From an uncultured Clostridium sp. (GTDB lineage Bacteria > Bacillota > Clostridia > TANB77 > CAG-508): a DNA stretch of 64,000 nt. The notes under the pieces were generated by a model. The model saw only the letters and a program-made list of their open reading frames with translations. It made no database searches and was not told where the DNA came from. A program made the position numbers and the translations under genes. The stretch is taken from assembly GCA_958422985.1 (NCBI GenBank), contig CATZPY010000001.1:1-64000 (forward strand), read 5' to 3'. This document shows, piece by piece, positions 46,250 through 56,107 of the stretch. How positions within the stretch are numbered: position 1 is the stretch's first letter; the number at the start of each line of letters is the position of its first letter.

Positions 46250-47782
46250 ATGGCAAAAGAAAAAATTTTTTCTAAGCTAAAAGATAAAGATTACAATAAT
46301 TTATTAGAACAAATTTTAGAGAAAAAAGATTTTTCTAGTACAGGTAAAAATTTAATATTAAGTGTTTTATATAAAATGGAAACAAACTATAATGACTATA
46401 AAATGGTTAAAAGAGATGTTTTAGGCAAAGACGAAGTTCTAAATAACTTTATAAATATTGTTAAAGAAAATTGCAAAAATTTAATTATAGTAAAACCAGA
46501 AAGTATTAGAAGTGATATATTAAATAATGCGAACTCTAAATATATTGCAAATGTAGAAAGAAAAGAGTTAGAAGTTTTTCAAAATGAAAAATATGTAATG
46601 GAAGGATTATATAGTTTATATACTAACAAACATATATTAAGTGAAAAATATGGAATCTTAAAAGATGCAATTACAGAAATTTTTATAAATGGAAACTCTA
46701 GCAATAATGTAGAATTGCTAAGAGACTTTAATGGATTTGCATGGTATATATCTTCAAATGAATTTGAAGATATATACTCTAATTTAATATTCCAGAATAT
46801 TAGAATAATAGCAGGAAATGAGTTATTAGAAGAATGGTTACACAATAAAGATGATAAAAAAGATTATTTAAAAAAACTAAAACAAGAATTAAATAGAAGA
46901 TATGAAAAGGACTTTGCAGAGAAATTATTTAATCAAATAATTGTAACAATATTAAAGATATATATAGAAAGAAACCCAAAAAGAATTAATGAACTAGAAT
47001 ATAATGAAGAAAAAGCAACTAAAAGCAATATAGAACAAATAACAAAAGAAAAGAAAGAAATATTAAGAAGAGTAGAATATTTAGATAAATGTATAAATGA
47101 TTCCGAAGAATTAAAAAAAGAATTATTAAATAATAATATAACTAGAAATGAAACTGAATTAAAGAAATATTTAATGGAAGAAAGAGAAAAATGTATAAAA
47201 CAAATAATGGAATACAATAAAAAGTTAGATCCTAGACAACTTATAAAGCAAATAAAAAATAATAAAGTTAACAATGTTAATATGTTTAATTATAAAGATG
47301 TTTTAGAAAATAGTGAAACAGCGCTAGGAGAAATAATAAAATTACAAAAGATGTTTTTAAAAGGGTATAAAATATTAGCAGAAAAATTGAGTGGCAAAAA
47401 AGAAGTATTAGAATTATTATATGAATTTAGATATTATAATTTAATTCCGATATCAAAAGAAGAATTATTAAAAGATAATGATGAATTAAAAGCAGATATA
47501 GAAAGTGTACAAGAATTTTTAATACAAAAAGCCATGAATGAAAAGCTTATAAATGCGGTTAATTCTAATGAATATATAAATAATGAAATATTAAAAAATA
47601 TTTTTTCACTAAAAATAATTAAATTAGAAAATGCAGAAGTAAATTTAAGAATTACACAAACAGGAATAAGAGCAAATTATTTAGATGGTGATGTTGAAGA
47701 AAAGTCAAAAGATATACCTATTTCAAATAGCATAGGTAAATTTAAGGTAAAGGAAAAGAAAAAAATAAAAATATTTTCATAG
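46250..47782 (+). CDS. Large helical protein of unknown function
   Basis: Not recognised. The 510-residue protein is soluble, Lys/Glu/Asn-rich and mostly helical, with a strong coiled-coil stretch near residues 240-310. No signal peptide, membrane segment or clear catalytic motif. The start is ATG 46250 behind GGAAGGGTGG; a GTG nine bases earlier lies on that site. 14 bp after ftsK and 11 bp before the beta-CASP gene, so it is in the same operon. Confidence 0.75.
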   Translation: MAKEKIFSKLKDKDYNNLLEQILEKKDFSSTGKNLILSVLYKMETNYNDYKMVKRDVLGKDEVLNNFINIVKENCKNLIIVKPESIRSDILNNANSKYIANVERKELEVFQNEKYVMEGLYSLYTNKHILSEKYGILKDAITEIFINGNSSNNVELLRDFNGFAWYISSNEFEDIYSNLIFQNIRIIAGNELLEEWLHNKDDKKDYLKKLKQELNRRYEKDFAEKLFNQIIVTILKIYIERNPKRINELEYNEEKATKSNIEQITKEKKEILRRVEYLDKCINDSEELKKELLNNNITRNETELKKYLMEEREKCIKQIMEYNKKLDPRQLIKQIKNNKVNNVNMFNYKDVLENSETALGEIIKLQKMFLKGYKILAEKLSGKKEVLELLYEFRYYNLIPISKEELLKDNDELKADIESVQEFLIQKAMNEKLINAVNSNEYINNEILKNIFSLKIIKLENAEVNLRITQTGIRANYLDGDVEEKSKDIPISNSIGKFKVKEKKKIKIFS

Positions 47783-47793
47783 GGAGGTAAATA

Positions 47794-49449
47794 ATGAAAA
47801 TAACTTTTTTAGGAGCTACAAAAACTGTAACTGGTTCAAATTTTTTAGTAGAAGGAGCAGGAAAAAAATTTTTAGTAGATTGTGGATTGTATCAAGGTAA
47901 AGCTACAGAAGAGTTAGAAAATGAAGAACCATTTGAATTTGACATAAATAGTATAGACTTCATGCTATTAACACATGCACACATAGATCATTCAGGAAGA
48001 ATTCCTAAATTGTATAAAGAAGGGTATAGAAAAGATATTATTGCAACAAAGGCTACATGCGATTTATGTTCTATTATGTTACCAGATAGTGGACACATAC
48101 AAGAAATGGAAATGAGCTGGACAAACAGAAAAAGAATTAGAAAAGGAGAAACTGAATTAGAGCCACTTTATACAGCAGAAGAGGCAGCAAGATCTTTAGA
48201 ATTATTTAAGCCTGTAAGCTATGACGAAATAATAGAAATTGATGAAAATATACATGTAAGATTTAATGATGCAGGACATATGCTAGGTTCTTCTACAATA
48301 GAAGTTTGGGTAAGAGAAAACGATAAAGAAGAGAAGATAGTATTTTCTGGAGATTTGGGAAACAATGACATACCACTATTGAGTGAGCCAACAATGATAG
48401 AAGATACAGATTATTTAGTTATGGAATCAACATATGGTAGTAGACTACATATGAGAAATGATGATAAAGCAGAAATGTTTTTAAATATAGTTTCAGAGAC
48501 CTTAGAACAAGGTGGAACAGTTGTTATTCCTTCATTTGCAGTAGGTAGAACACAAGAAATTTTATTCGAAATAAATAAATTAAAAGATAAAAAAGATGAT
48601 GAAGCATTTAGAAAAAAATATGAAGAACTAATGAGAGTGCCAGTATATGTAGACAGTCCACTTGCAATATCTGCAACAGAAGTTTTTGAAGATAATATGA
48701 ACTTATTTGATGATGAAACTAAAGAATATATGCAAAAAGGGAATAATCCATTAGAATTTCCAGGATTGCAATTTACAAGAACTGTAGAGGAATCAAAAGC
48801 ATTAAATGAAAGCAACGAATCTTGTATTATTATTTCTGCAAGTGGAATGTGTGATGTTGGAAGAATAAAACATCATTTAAAACATAATATATGGAATCCA
48901 AATAATACAATTTTATTTGTAGGTTACCAAGCACCTGGAACATTAGGTTATAGTATAGTAAATGGAGCTAAGAAAATAAAACTATTTGGAGAAGAAGTTG
49001 CAGTAAATGCAAGAATAGAATATATAGAAGGATATTCTGGACATGCAGACCAAGAAGGATTATTAAACTTTATATATTCATTTTTAAGAAAACCAAAACA
49101 CATATTTTTACTACATGGGGAGCCAGAAGGACAAGAAGTATTAAAAAATAAAATAATAGAAACAACAAATTTACCGGTTTCTATTCCAAATTTTGGAGAA
49201 ACATACGAACTTACAGATACAGATGTAAGATTAGTAGGAAGGCATAGAAGAACAGAAAAAGAAGATAATAAATTTACAAAACTTGCTATTATAGATAGAT
49301 TAAATTTATTAAAAGAAAAAATAGATGATATGGAAGACATAGTAAATTATGGACTATCAGATAGTAATATAGAAAATAGCCAAATAGACAATTTAAATGA
49401 AAAGATTAGAGAATTACAAAAACAAATTAATAGAATTGTAAATAAATAA
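47794..49449 (+). CDS. Beta-CASP metallo-beta-lactamase-fold RNA hydrolase
   Basis: A 551-residue probable nuclease of the CPSF/YSH1-like beta-CASP group. It carries the zinc motif HAHIDHSGR (residues 61-69), a downstream DAGHMLGSS and GDLGNND, the beta-CASP segment with ISASGMCDVGR and GYQAPGTLG, and the C-terminal GYSGHADQEGL and HGEPEGQ. The last 50 residues are coiled coil. No KH domain. Likely role in RNA processing, by family. AGGGAGGT precedes the ATG. Confidence 0.88.
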   Translation: MKITFLGATKTVTGSNFLVEGAGKKFLVDCGLYQGKATEELENEEPFEFDINSIDFMLLTHAHIDHSGRIPKLYKEGYRKDIIATKATCDLCSIMLPDSGHIQEMEMSWTNRKRIRKGETELEPLYTAEEAARSLELFKPVSYDEIIEIDENIHVRFNDAGHMLGSSTIEVWVRENDKEEKIVFSGDLGNNDIPLLSEPTMIEDTDYLVMESTYGSRLHMRNDDKAEMFLNIVSETLEQGGTVVIPSFAVGRTQEILFEINKLKDKKDDEAFRKKYEELMRVPVYVDSPLAISATEVFEDNMNLFDDETKEYMQKGNNPLEFPGLQFTRTVEESKALNESNESCIIISASGMCDVGRIKHHLKHNIWNPNNTILFVGYQAPGTLGYSIVNGAKKIKLFGEEVAVNARIEYIEGYSGHADQEGLLNFIYSFLRKPKHIFLLHGEPEGQEVLKNKIIETTNLPVSIPNFGETYELTDTDVRLVGRHRRTEKEDNKFTKLAIIDRLNLLKEKIDDMEDIVNYGLSDSNIENSQIDNLNEKIRELQKQINRIVNK

Positions 49450-49461
49450 AGGAGAATACAA

Positions 49462-51417
49462 ATGAAAAGAAAATATCTAAATGATGCTATTATTGGAAAT
49501 AGAAAAATGATTGCAAGTGTATCTAGTAAAGGAGAACTTTTACGATTATCATATCCTACAGCAGACTATAGACAATTTATAGATTACTACGAAATGGGAG
49601 TAAAAGTAAATGATTCTATGCTTATTAAACTTCATGATGATATAAACAATACATATAACCAATACTATTCTACAGATACAAATGTTTTAAATACAGAAAT
49701 AGAAAATACATACTTTAAACTTAATATGAAACAAGAAGATTTTGTTCCAATGAAAAAAGATGTATTAATAAGAAGATACACATTTACTAATTATAACAAG
49801 ATAGATTTAGAAGTAAAATTTTTAATAAATTCTAAATTATTTTCTAATTTAAACAATATGGTAGGTGTTAGAATATGTGATAATGCAATGATACAATATA
49901 GTCACGATTTTGCAATGACAACATTTTCTAATATGCCAATATATAGTTACCAATTAAACAATGTAGAAGCTAATATTTCTTCAGGAGTAATAAATGATAA
50001 AGATTATATAGCAATGTCTAACCAATCAGCAATAGCATATGATTTAGGAATATTAAAACCAGGAGAAACAAAAGAATTTAATATATATATATATATTAAT
50101 AAAAATTACAAAGTAGATGTATTAGATGATTTAATTAAAGAAATAGACAAAATAAAAGAATATGATACTTTAAAGTTAATTACAGATACTAAAAACTATT
50201 GGAGAAGATATGTAAAGAAACATGAAACAATTAAAGTAAAATATGATGATGAATTATATAATGCTAAAATACAAAAAATTTTAAGAAGAACAATTTTATT
50301 ATTCCCACTATTAGTTAATGAAGAAACAGGTGGAATAATTGCAGCATTAGAAGTAGATGAGGAAAAAGATTTGTGTGGAAGATATGCATATTGCTGGCCA
50401 AGAGATGCTGTTACAATTTCGCAAGCATTAGATATGGTTGGTATGTATAAAGATGCAGATAATTTTTATAATGTTTTCTTGCGCAAAACACAAAGTCAAA
50501 ATGGAATGTGGGAACAACGTTTTTATACAGATGGAAGGCTAGCACCATGCTGGGGATACCAAATAGACGAAACAGCAAGTGTAATAGCAGGGTTATACCA
50601 ACATTTTAAAATTAAAGAATTTAGACTAAAAGAAAGAGATATAGACTTTTTAAAAGATAATTTAATTATGTGTGAAAATGCAATAGAATTTTTGAAAAAT
50701 TATATAGATAATCTTTTAAATGATAAAGAAATGGAAGAAAATTTACAAACTAAATACAGTTATTTAGATAGAAGCCAAATATATAAACATGTAAGTTATG
50801 ATTTATGGGAAATGAATGAAGGTATACATTTATATTCTTTATCTGCAATATATGCAGCTTTTGATGCTATGGGAAAAATATATGCAGAATTACAAAAAAG
50901 TAGTAAAAAATTTAAGATTCCGAAAGAATCTGAAAAATTAGAAGAATATAAAGAAATAATAAAAAAATATATTTTAGAAAACTTGTATGATGAAAAGCAA
51001 AATATTTTAAAAAGAAATACAAAAGATAGCAATATGGACATAAGTATAATGGGAGCAGTTACACCATTTAGAGTATTTGAACCAAATGATAAAATAATTC
51101 AAAATACAGTACAAAAAATTAATTTAACATTAAGAACATATACTGGTGGATATTTAAGGTTTGAAAATGATGGGTATATTGGAGGTAATAACCCATGGGT
51201 AATATCTACAATGTGGATGTACATATATTATAGGTTAATTGGAGCCAAAGCAAATGCTGAGGAATGTTTAAAATTTGTAATAGATACAGCAACACCTTTA
51301 GGCTTACTTGCAGAACAAGTAGATAATGAAGAAATGAAGTCTAAATGGGTAATTGGACTAGGATGGTCACATGCTATGTTTATATTAGCACTAGGATTAG
51401 AAGAATTAATGAAATAA
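49462..51417 (+). CDS. Glycoside hydrolase family 15 (glucoamylase-like) protein
   Basis: A 651-residue protein with an N-terminal beta-sandwich-like part (about 1-240) and an (alpha/alpha)6 barrel. GH15 signatures: RYAYCWPRDAVTISQALDM near 310-328, YQIDETASVIAGLY with the general-acid Glu near 371, and PLGLLAEQVD with the second Glu. No signal peptide, so it probably acts on intracellular alpha-glucans or related oligosaccharides. An AAAGGAG site precedes it, 13 bp after the beta-CASP gene. Confidence 0.88.
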   Translation: MKRKYLNDAIIGNRKMIASVSSKGELLRLSYPTADYRQFIDYYEMGVKVNDSMLIKLHDDINNTYNQYYSTDTNVLNTEIENTYFKLNMKQEDFVPMKKDVLIRRYTFTNYNKIDLEVKFLINSKLFSNLNNMVGVRICDNAMIQYSHDFAMTTFSNMPIYSYQLNNVEANISSGVINDKDYIAMSNQSAIAYDLGILKPGETKEFNIYIYINKNYKVDVLDDLIKEIDKIKEYDTLKLITDTKNYWRRYVKKHETIKVKYDDELYNAKIQKILRRTILLFPLLVNEETGGIIAALEVDEEKDLCGRYAYCWPRDAVTISQALDMVGMYKDADNFYNVFLRKTQSQNGMWEQRFYTDGRLAPCWGYQIDETASVIAGLYQHFKIKEFRLKERDIDFLKDNLIMCENAIEFLKNYIDNLLNDKEMEENLQTKYSYLDRSQIYKHVSYDLWEMNEGIHLYSLSAIYAAFDAMGKIYAELQKSSKKFKIPKESEKLEEYKEIIKKYILENLYDEKQNILKRNTKDSNMDISIMGAVTPFRVFEPNDKIIQNTVQKINLTLRTYTGGYLRFENDGYIGGNNPWVISTMWMYIYYRLIGAKANAEECLKFVIDTATPLGLLAEQVDNEEMKSKWVIGLGWSHAMFILALGLEELMK

Positions 51418-51438
51418 AAACTTAGAAAAAGGAGCAAT

Positions 51439-52797
51439 ATGAAAGCAAAAACAGTTTTTGTGTGTAACGAATGTGGATATGAATCTGCTAAATGGCTAGG
51501 AAAATGCCCAGCATGTAATTCATGGAATACATTTTTTGAAGAAAAAATATCTACAAAAGTAGAAAATGGAAAAAAGGCTAAAAAGATTCAAGAAGGACCA
51601 AAGCCATTAAATAGTTACGTTGGGCAAGATGCCCAAAGAACTTCTACAGGATATAAGGAATTAGATACAGTTTTAGGCGGAGGATTAGTAAAAGGTTCTC
51701 TAGTTTTAGTAGGAGGAGAGCCAGGAATAGGGAAATCTACTTTAATTTTGCAATTATGTGACAAAATTAAAGGAGAAGGAAAGGTTTTATATGTTTCTGG
51801 GGAAGAATCTGCAGAGCAAATAAAATTAAGAGCAGATAGACTAAATATAAAAAATGATGATATTTTGTTTTTAGGTGAGACAGATATAGATATTATAGAC
51901 CAAAATATAGAAGAATTAGAACCAAAACTAGTAATAATAGATTCTATGCAAACTATGTATTCAGAAGAAATTAGTTCTGCGCCAGGAAGTGTAAGCCAGG
52001 TAAGAGAAATAACAAGTAGAGTAATGAAAAGTTGCAAATCTAGAAAAATTACAACTATAATTATTGGTCATGTAACAAAAGATGGTAACATAGCAGGACC
52101 AAGAGTTTTAGAGCATATGGTAGACACTGTACTATACATAGAAGGAGAAAGATATTTTTCTTACAGAATGGTAAGGGGAGTTAAGAACAGATTTGGTTCT
52201 ACAAACGAAATTGGAATGTTCGAAATGCAAGAAAAAGGAATGGTAGAAATAACTAATCCATCATCAATATTAATTTCGGAAAGAGAAGACAACCCTTCTG
52301 GTTCGGTTGTTGTTGCAACAGTTGAAGGAACAAGGCCTTTATTAGTAGAATTGCAGGCTTTGGTAACGCAAAGTGTATTTGGTATTCCTAGAAGAACTGC
52401 AAATGGAATAGATTACAATAGATTAACATTATTAGTTGCAGTAATGGAAAAGAAAGCAGGGTTTATGCTAGGAAATCAAGATGTTTATCTAAATGTAGTA
52501 GGTGGCTTAAAAGTGAATGAACCAGCTTTAGATTTGGGGATAGTTTTAGCAACTGCTTCAAGTTTTAAAAACATAAGTATTCCTAAAGGAATAATCGCTT
52601 TAGGAGAAGTTGGATTAACAGGTGAAGTTAGAACAATTAACATGATGGAAAAAAGGCTTAAAGAGGCAGAAAGATTAGGATTTAAAAAATGTATAATACC
52701 AGAAAATAACAAAAAACTATTGAAAGAATCATATAAATTGGATATAATTGGTGTGAAAAATATTAACGAAGCCATGAAAGAAATTGGATTAAGATAG
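51439..52797 (+). CDS. radA: DNA repair protein RadA (Sms)
   Basis: A 452-residue RecA-like ATPase that promotes branch migration in recombination. It has the N-terminal zinc finger (C9, C12, C23, C26), Walker A GGEPGIGKST near 91, the RadA-specific KNRFG near 249, and a C-terminal Lon-protease-like domain (DLGIVLATASSFKN). The start follows AAAAAGGAG. disA is 36 bp downstream, the usual pair in Firmicutes. Confidence 0.97.
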   Translation: MKAKTVFVCNECGYESAKWLGKCPACNSWNTFFEEKISTKVENGKKAKKIQEGPKPLNSYVGQDAQRTSTGYKELDTVLGGGLVKGSLVLVGGEPGIGKSTLILQLCDKIKGEGKVLYVSGEESAEQIKLRADRLNIKNDDILFLGETDIDIIDQNIEELEPKLVIIDSMQTMYSEEISSAPGSVSQVREITSRVMKSCKSRKITTIIIGHVTKDGNIAGPRVLEHMVDTVLYIEGERYFSYRMVRGVKNRFGSTNEIGMFEMQEKGMVEITNPSSILISEREDNPSGSVVVATVEGTRPLLVELQALVTQSVFGIPRRTANGIDYNRLTLLVAVMEKKAGFMLGNQDVYLNVVGGLKVNEPALDLGIVLATASSFKNISIPKGIIALGEVGLTGEVRTINMMEKRLKEAERLGFKKCIIPENNKKLLKESYKLDIIGVKNINEAMKEIGLR

Positions 52798-52832
52798 TTA
52801 ATAAGTTGGTTAGTAGAAAGGGTTGATTACAA

Positions 52833-53909
52833 GTGAGAATCAGCAAAAAAGATGAAGTTACAGACATACTAAAGCTAATTTCACCTGGAACACCAATAAG
52901 AGAAGGACTAGATAATATTTTAAAAGCAAAGACAGGAGCGTTATTAGTATTTTCAGATTCTAAAGAAGTTTTAGACTTAGTAGATGGAGGATTTTTTATA
53001 GACGAAGAATATACATCTTCTAAACTTTATGAACTGGCCAAAATGGATGGTGCTATAGTATTAAGTACAGACCTAAAGAAAATTTTATATGCAAATGCAC
53101 AGCTAATACCATCACCAGAAATTACTACTAAAGAAACAGGTACTCGTCATAGAACTGCAGAAAGAACAGCTAAACAAACAGGAGCATTAGTAATAAGTAT
53201 TTCGCAAAGAAGAAATATAATAACAGTATTTAAAGGCAATTTAAGGTATACCATACAAGATTCATCAACAATATTAAACAGAACAAACCAAGCATTACAA
53301 ACATTAGAAAAATATAAGAAAGTATTTGATAGTAAGTTAAATGTTTTAAATGAATATGAATTTAACGATATTGTTACTTTAGATAATGTAGTAAGTGCAA
53401 TACAAAGAGCAGAAATGGTTATGAAAATTGTAGACGAAGTGCAAAGAGGAATTTCTGAATTAGGACAAGATGGTAGGCTTATAAGTATGCAATTAGAAGA
53501 ATTAGTAGGTGGATTAGAAAGAGAAGAGCTTTTAATAATAAAAGATTATCTATGTAGAGAAACAAACAAAACAGAAGATGAAGCATTAGAAGAAATAATT
53601 AAATTGCCATATGAAGATCTTTTAAAAACCTCTTCAATAGCGAAAACATTAGGATATGATAACTTTGACAATTATGATGAAGTTGGAGTTTATACAAGAG
53701 GATATAGAATATTAAGTAAAATTCCTAGGGTGCCTAATAATATAGTAGAAAATTTAGTAAAATCTTTTGACTCTTTCCAACATATTTTAGATGCAGATAT
53801 TCCAGAACTTGATGAGGTAGAAGGAATAGGTGAAGTAAGAGCCAAGACAATAAAACAATCTTTAAAAAGAATGCAAGAGCAATTTATTTTTGACAATGCT
53901 TTAATTTAA
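52833..53909 (+). CDS. disA: Diadenylate cyclase DisA
   Basis: Scans DNA and makes the messenger c-di-AMP from two ATP. The 358-residue protein has the DAC-domain motifs DGA (72-74) and RHR (105-107, in GTRHRTAERT) and a C-terminal helix-hairpin-helix DNA-binding domain (EVEGIGEVRAKTIKQSL). The start is GTG 52833, following AAAGGGTTGATTACAA. Immediately downstream of radA, consistent with their known functional link in checkpoint control. Confidence 0.96.
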   Translation: MRISKKDEVTDILKLISPGTPIREGLDNILKAKTGALLVFSDSKEVLDLVDGGFFIDEEYTSSKLYELAKMDGAIVLSTDLKKILYANAQLIPSPEITTKETGTRHRTAERTAKQTGALVISISQRRNIITVFKGNLRYTIQDSSTILNRTNQALQTLEKYKKVFDSKLNVLNEYEFNDIVTLDNVVSAIQRAEMVMKIVDEVQRGISELGQDGRLISMQLEELVGGLEREELLIIKDYLCRETNKTEDEALEEIIKLPYEDLLKTSSIAKTLGYDNFDNYDEVGVYTRGYRILSKIPRVPNNIVENLVKSFDSFQHILDADIPELDEVEGIGEVRAKTIKQSLKRMQEQFIFDNALI

Positions 53910-53924
53910 TTAGGAGGATAACGA

Positions 53925-54692
53925 ATGAAAACAAAGAAAATAATTATGATTATAGCAATTATATTAATAGTTGTATTAACAGGTTTTGTAGGGTATACAA
54001 TATACCAAAAAGTAACATTTAAAAGACAAAATCCAATAGTTACAATGGAAATAGAAGGAATTGGAACAATGAAGTTAGAGTTATATCCAGACCAAGCGCC
54101 AAATACAGTAGCCAATTTTATAACTTTAGCTAATAGAGGATTTTATGATGGTTTAACATTTCACAGAATAGTAAAAGACTTTATGGTACAAGGTGGGGAT
54201 AAAGACGGAACAGGTTCAGGCTCACCAACATTATCTGCAATAGAAGATGGTGCTTCAGAAACAGAAAACTATGCAATAAAAGGAGAATTCGTACAAAACG
54301 GATTTAATAAAAATACTATAAGACATGAAAAAGGTGTAATATCAATGGCAAGATCAGACTATAGCCAAATGGGGCTATATGAAGAAGGATATAACTCAGC
54401 GGGATCACAATTTTTTATAATGACAGGTGACAATGCAACGTTAAATGGATATTACGCAGCATTTGGAAAAGTTATAGAAGGAATGGAAGTATTAGATAAA
54501 TTAAATGAAACAGAAGTAACAACAGCAGACGAAAAAGAAGGAGCGGAAGCAAGTAAACCAGTTAATGCACCAGTAATAAAAAGTGTAAGAGTAGACACTT
54601 TTGGTGTAGATTATGGAAAGCCAAAGACAGTAAAACCATTTGACTATAATTCATATTTACAACAAATGTATAGCGGAATGAGTGGTATGTAG
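53925..54692 (+). CDS. Membrane-anchored cyclophilin-type peptidyl-prolyl isomerase
   Basis: A 255-residue protein with an N-terminal membrane segment (about 5-27) and an extracytoplasmic cyclophilin domain: GRGFYDG-like NRGFYDGLTFHRIVKDFMVQ, GTGSGSP and GSQFFIMTGDN. It would fold secreted or surface proteins. The insert QMGLYEEGYNSA precedes the catalytic-core segment. AGGAGG precedes the ATG. Probably co-transcribed with disA, 15 bp upstream. Confidence 0.93.
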   Translation: MKTKKIIMIIAIILIVVLTGFVGYTIYQKVTFKRQNPIVTMEIEGIGTMKLELYPDQAPNTVANFITLANRGFYDGLTFHRIVKDFMVQGGDKDGTGSGSPTLSAIEDGASETENYAIKGEFVQNGFNKNTIRHEKGVISMARSDYSQMGLYEEGYNSAGSQFFIMTGDNATLNGYYAAFGKVIEGMEVLDKLNETEVTTADEKEGAEASKPVNAPVIKSVRVDTFGVDYGKPKTVKPFDYNSYLQQMYSGMSGM

Positions 54693-54696
54693 GAAA

Positions 54697-54746
54697 CGAA
54701 CTTAAGAGAATCTCCGAGAGCGGAGAACGGTCCTTAAAATCCAGAT
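54697..54746. repeat. REP-like palindrome, copy 4
   Basis: Reads, on the minus strand, CTGGATTTTAAGGACCGTTCT, then an inserted small hairpin (CTCCG...CGGAG), then CTTAAG. It shares the family core but its second arm is decayed. Confidence 0.5.
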
Positions 54747-54750
54747 TAAT

Positions 54751-54777
54751 AAAAAAGCACATTACTGTGCTTTTTTT
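54751..54777 (+). terminator. Terminator of the cyclophilin gene
   Basis: AAAAAAGCACA, loop TTAC, TGTGC, then TTTTTTT. Confidence 0.9.
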
Positions 54778-54839
54778 ATGTATTAGGAACAAAATAAGTA
54801 TAGTATACATATAATATTATATAAGAGAGGTAATGCTAT

Positions 54840-55985
54840 ATGAGTACAATATATTTTGATCATGCAGCGACTACTGCAGTTGCACCAGAAGTAAAAAAAG
54901 AAATGGATCCATATTTTTGTGAAAACTATGGGAATGCATCTTCATTATATGAACTAGGTTATAAATCTAAAGAGGCAATAAATATAGCAAGAGGGAATGT
55001 AGCAAGAGTAATAAAAGCTAATCCAAAAGAAATATATTTTACCTCTTGTGGAAGTGAAAGTGATAATTTAGCAATAAAAGGAGTAGCAAGAGCTAATAGA
55101 AGAAGAGGAAACCACATAATTACAAGTAAAATAGAACATCCAGCAGTTTTAAATACCTGTAGGCAATTAGAAAGAGAAGGTTTTATAGTAACATATTTAA
55201 ATGTTGATAGAAATGGAAAAATAGACATAAATGAACTAAAAAGAAGTATTAATAATAGAACTATTTTAGTGTCTATAATGTTTGCTAATAATGAAGTTGG
55301 AACTATAGAACCTATAAAAGAAATTGCAAATATTGTTCATAATTACAATGCGATATTTCATACAGATGCAGTTCAAGCAATTGGAAATGTAGAAATAGAT
55401 GTTAAAGATATGGGGATAGATTTATTGTCAATGTCTGCTCATAAGTTCTACGGGCCAAAAGGGGTAGGTGCTTTATATGTAAAAGACGGTATAAATTTTG
55501 TACCTTTGCAAAATGGTGGACATCAAGAAAATGATAAAAGAGCAGGAACTGAAAATGTAGCAGGTATTGTTGGGCTTGGTAAAGCTATAGAAATTGCTAA
55601 TTACCAGATGCAAGATAGAAACCAAAAAATACTAGAATTAAGAAATTATTTTATAGATGAAATAAAAAACAAAATTCCATATATAAAAATAAATGGTGAT
55701 TTAGAAAATAGATTACCAGGAAATATAAATATTTCATTTTTATATACTAAAGGAAAAGATATTGTAAAATTACTTGCAAAATATGATATATGTACTTCGA
55801 GTGGTTCTGCTTGTAGTAGTGGACTTCCACAGCCATCACATGTATTGCTTGCAATGGGGCTAAATGAAGACATTGCAAATAGTGCAGTAAGAATAACTTT
55901 AGGCAAAGAAAATACAAAAGAGGAAATAGATTATACAATAAGTATATTAAAAAGAATTGTAGAAAATCTTAGAACAGAAGTATAA
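54840..55985 (+). CDS. Cysteine desulfurase (NifS/IscS family)
   Basis: A PLP enzyme that takes sulfur from cysteine for Fe-S clusters or thio-modified tRNA. The 381-residue protein has the N-terminal YFDHAATTAV, the PLP lysine in SMSAHKFYGPKGVG (about residue 201), HTDAVQA, and the active-site Cys loop TSSGSACSSG (about 320-328). No U-type scaffold or thiI/mnmA gene follows here, so the partner is unknown. AGAGGT precedes the ATG. Confidence 0.93.
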   Translation: MSTIYFDHAATTAVAPEVKKEMDPYFCENYGNASSLYELGYKSKEAINIARGNVARVIKANPKEIYFTSCGSESDNLAIKGVARANRRRGNHIITSKIEHPAVLNTCRQLEREGFIVTYLNVDRNGKIDINELKRSINNRTILVSIMFANNEVGTIEPIKEIANIVHNYNAIFHTDAVQAIGNVEIDVKDMGIDLLSMSAHKFYGPKGVGALYVKDGINFVPLQNGGHQENDKRAGTENVAGIVGLGKAIEIANYQMQDRNQKILELRNYFIDEIKNKIPYIKINGDLENRLPGNINISFLYTKGKDIVKLLAKYDICTSSGSACSSGLPQPSHVLLAMGLNEDIANSAVRITLGKENTKEEIDYTISILKRIVENLRTEV

Positions 55986-56032
55986 AAGAAGGATTTCTTA
56001 AAAGATACATTCTTAAGTAATTTAAAGTGTGA

Positions 56033-56068
56033 AAAAAAGGTACAAATTTAATTTGTACCTTTTTGTTT
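56033..56068. terminator. Bidirectional terminator
   Basis: AAAAAGGTACAAAT, short loop, ATTTGTACCTTTTTG. It serves the cysteine desulfurase (+) and the SPFH gene (-). Confidence 0.88.
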
Positions 56069-56107
56069 TTGAATTCCTCCAACTAGGTTGGGGAAGGTTA
56101 TTACATT

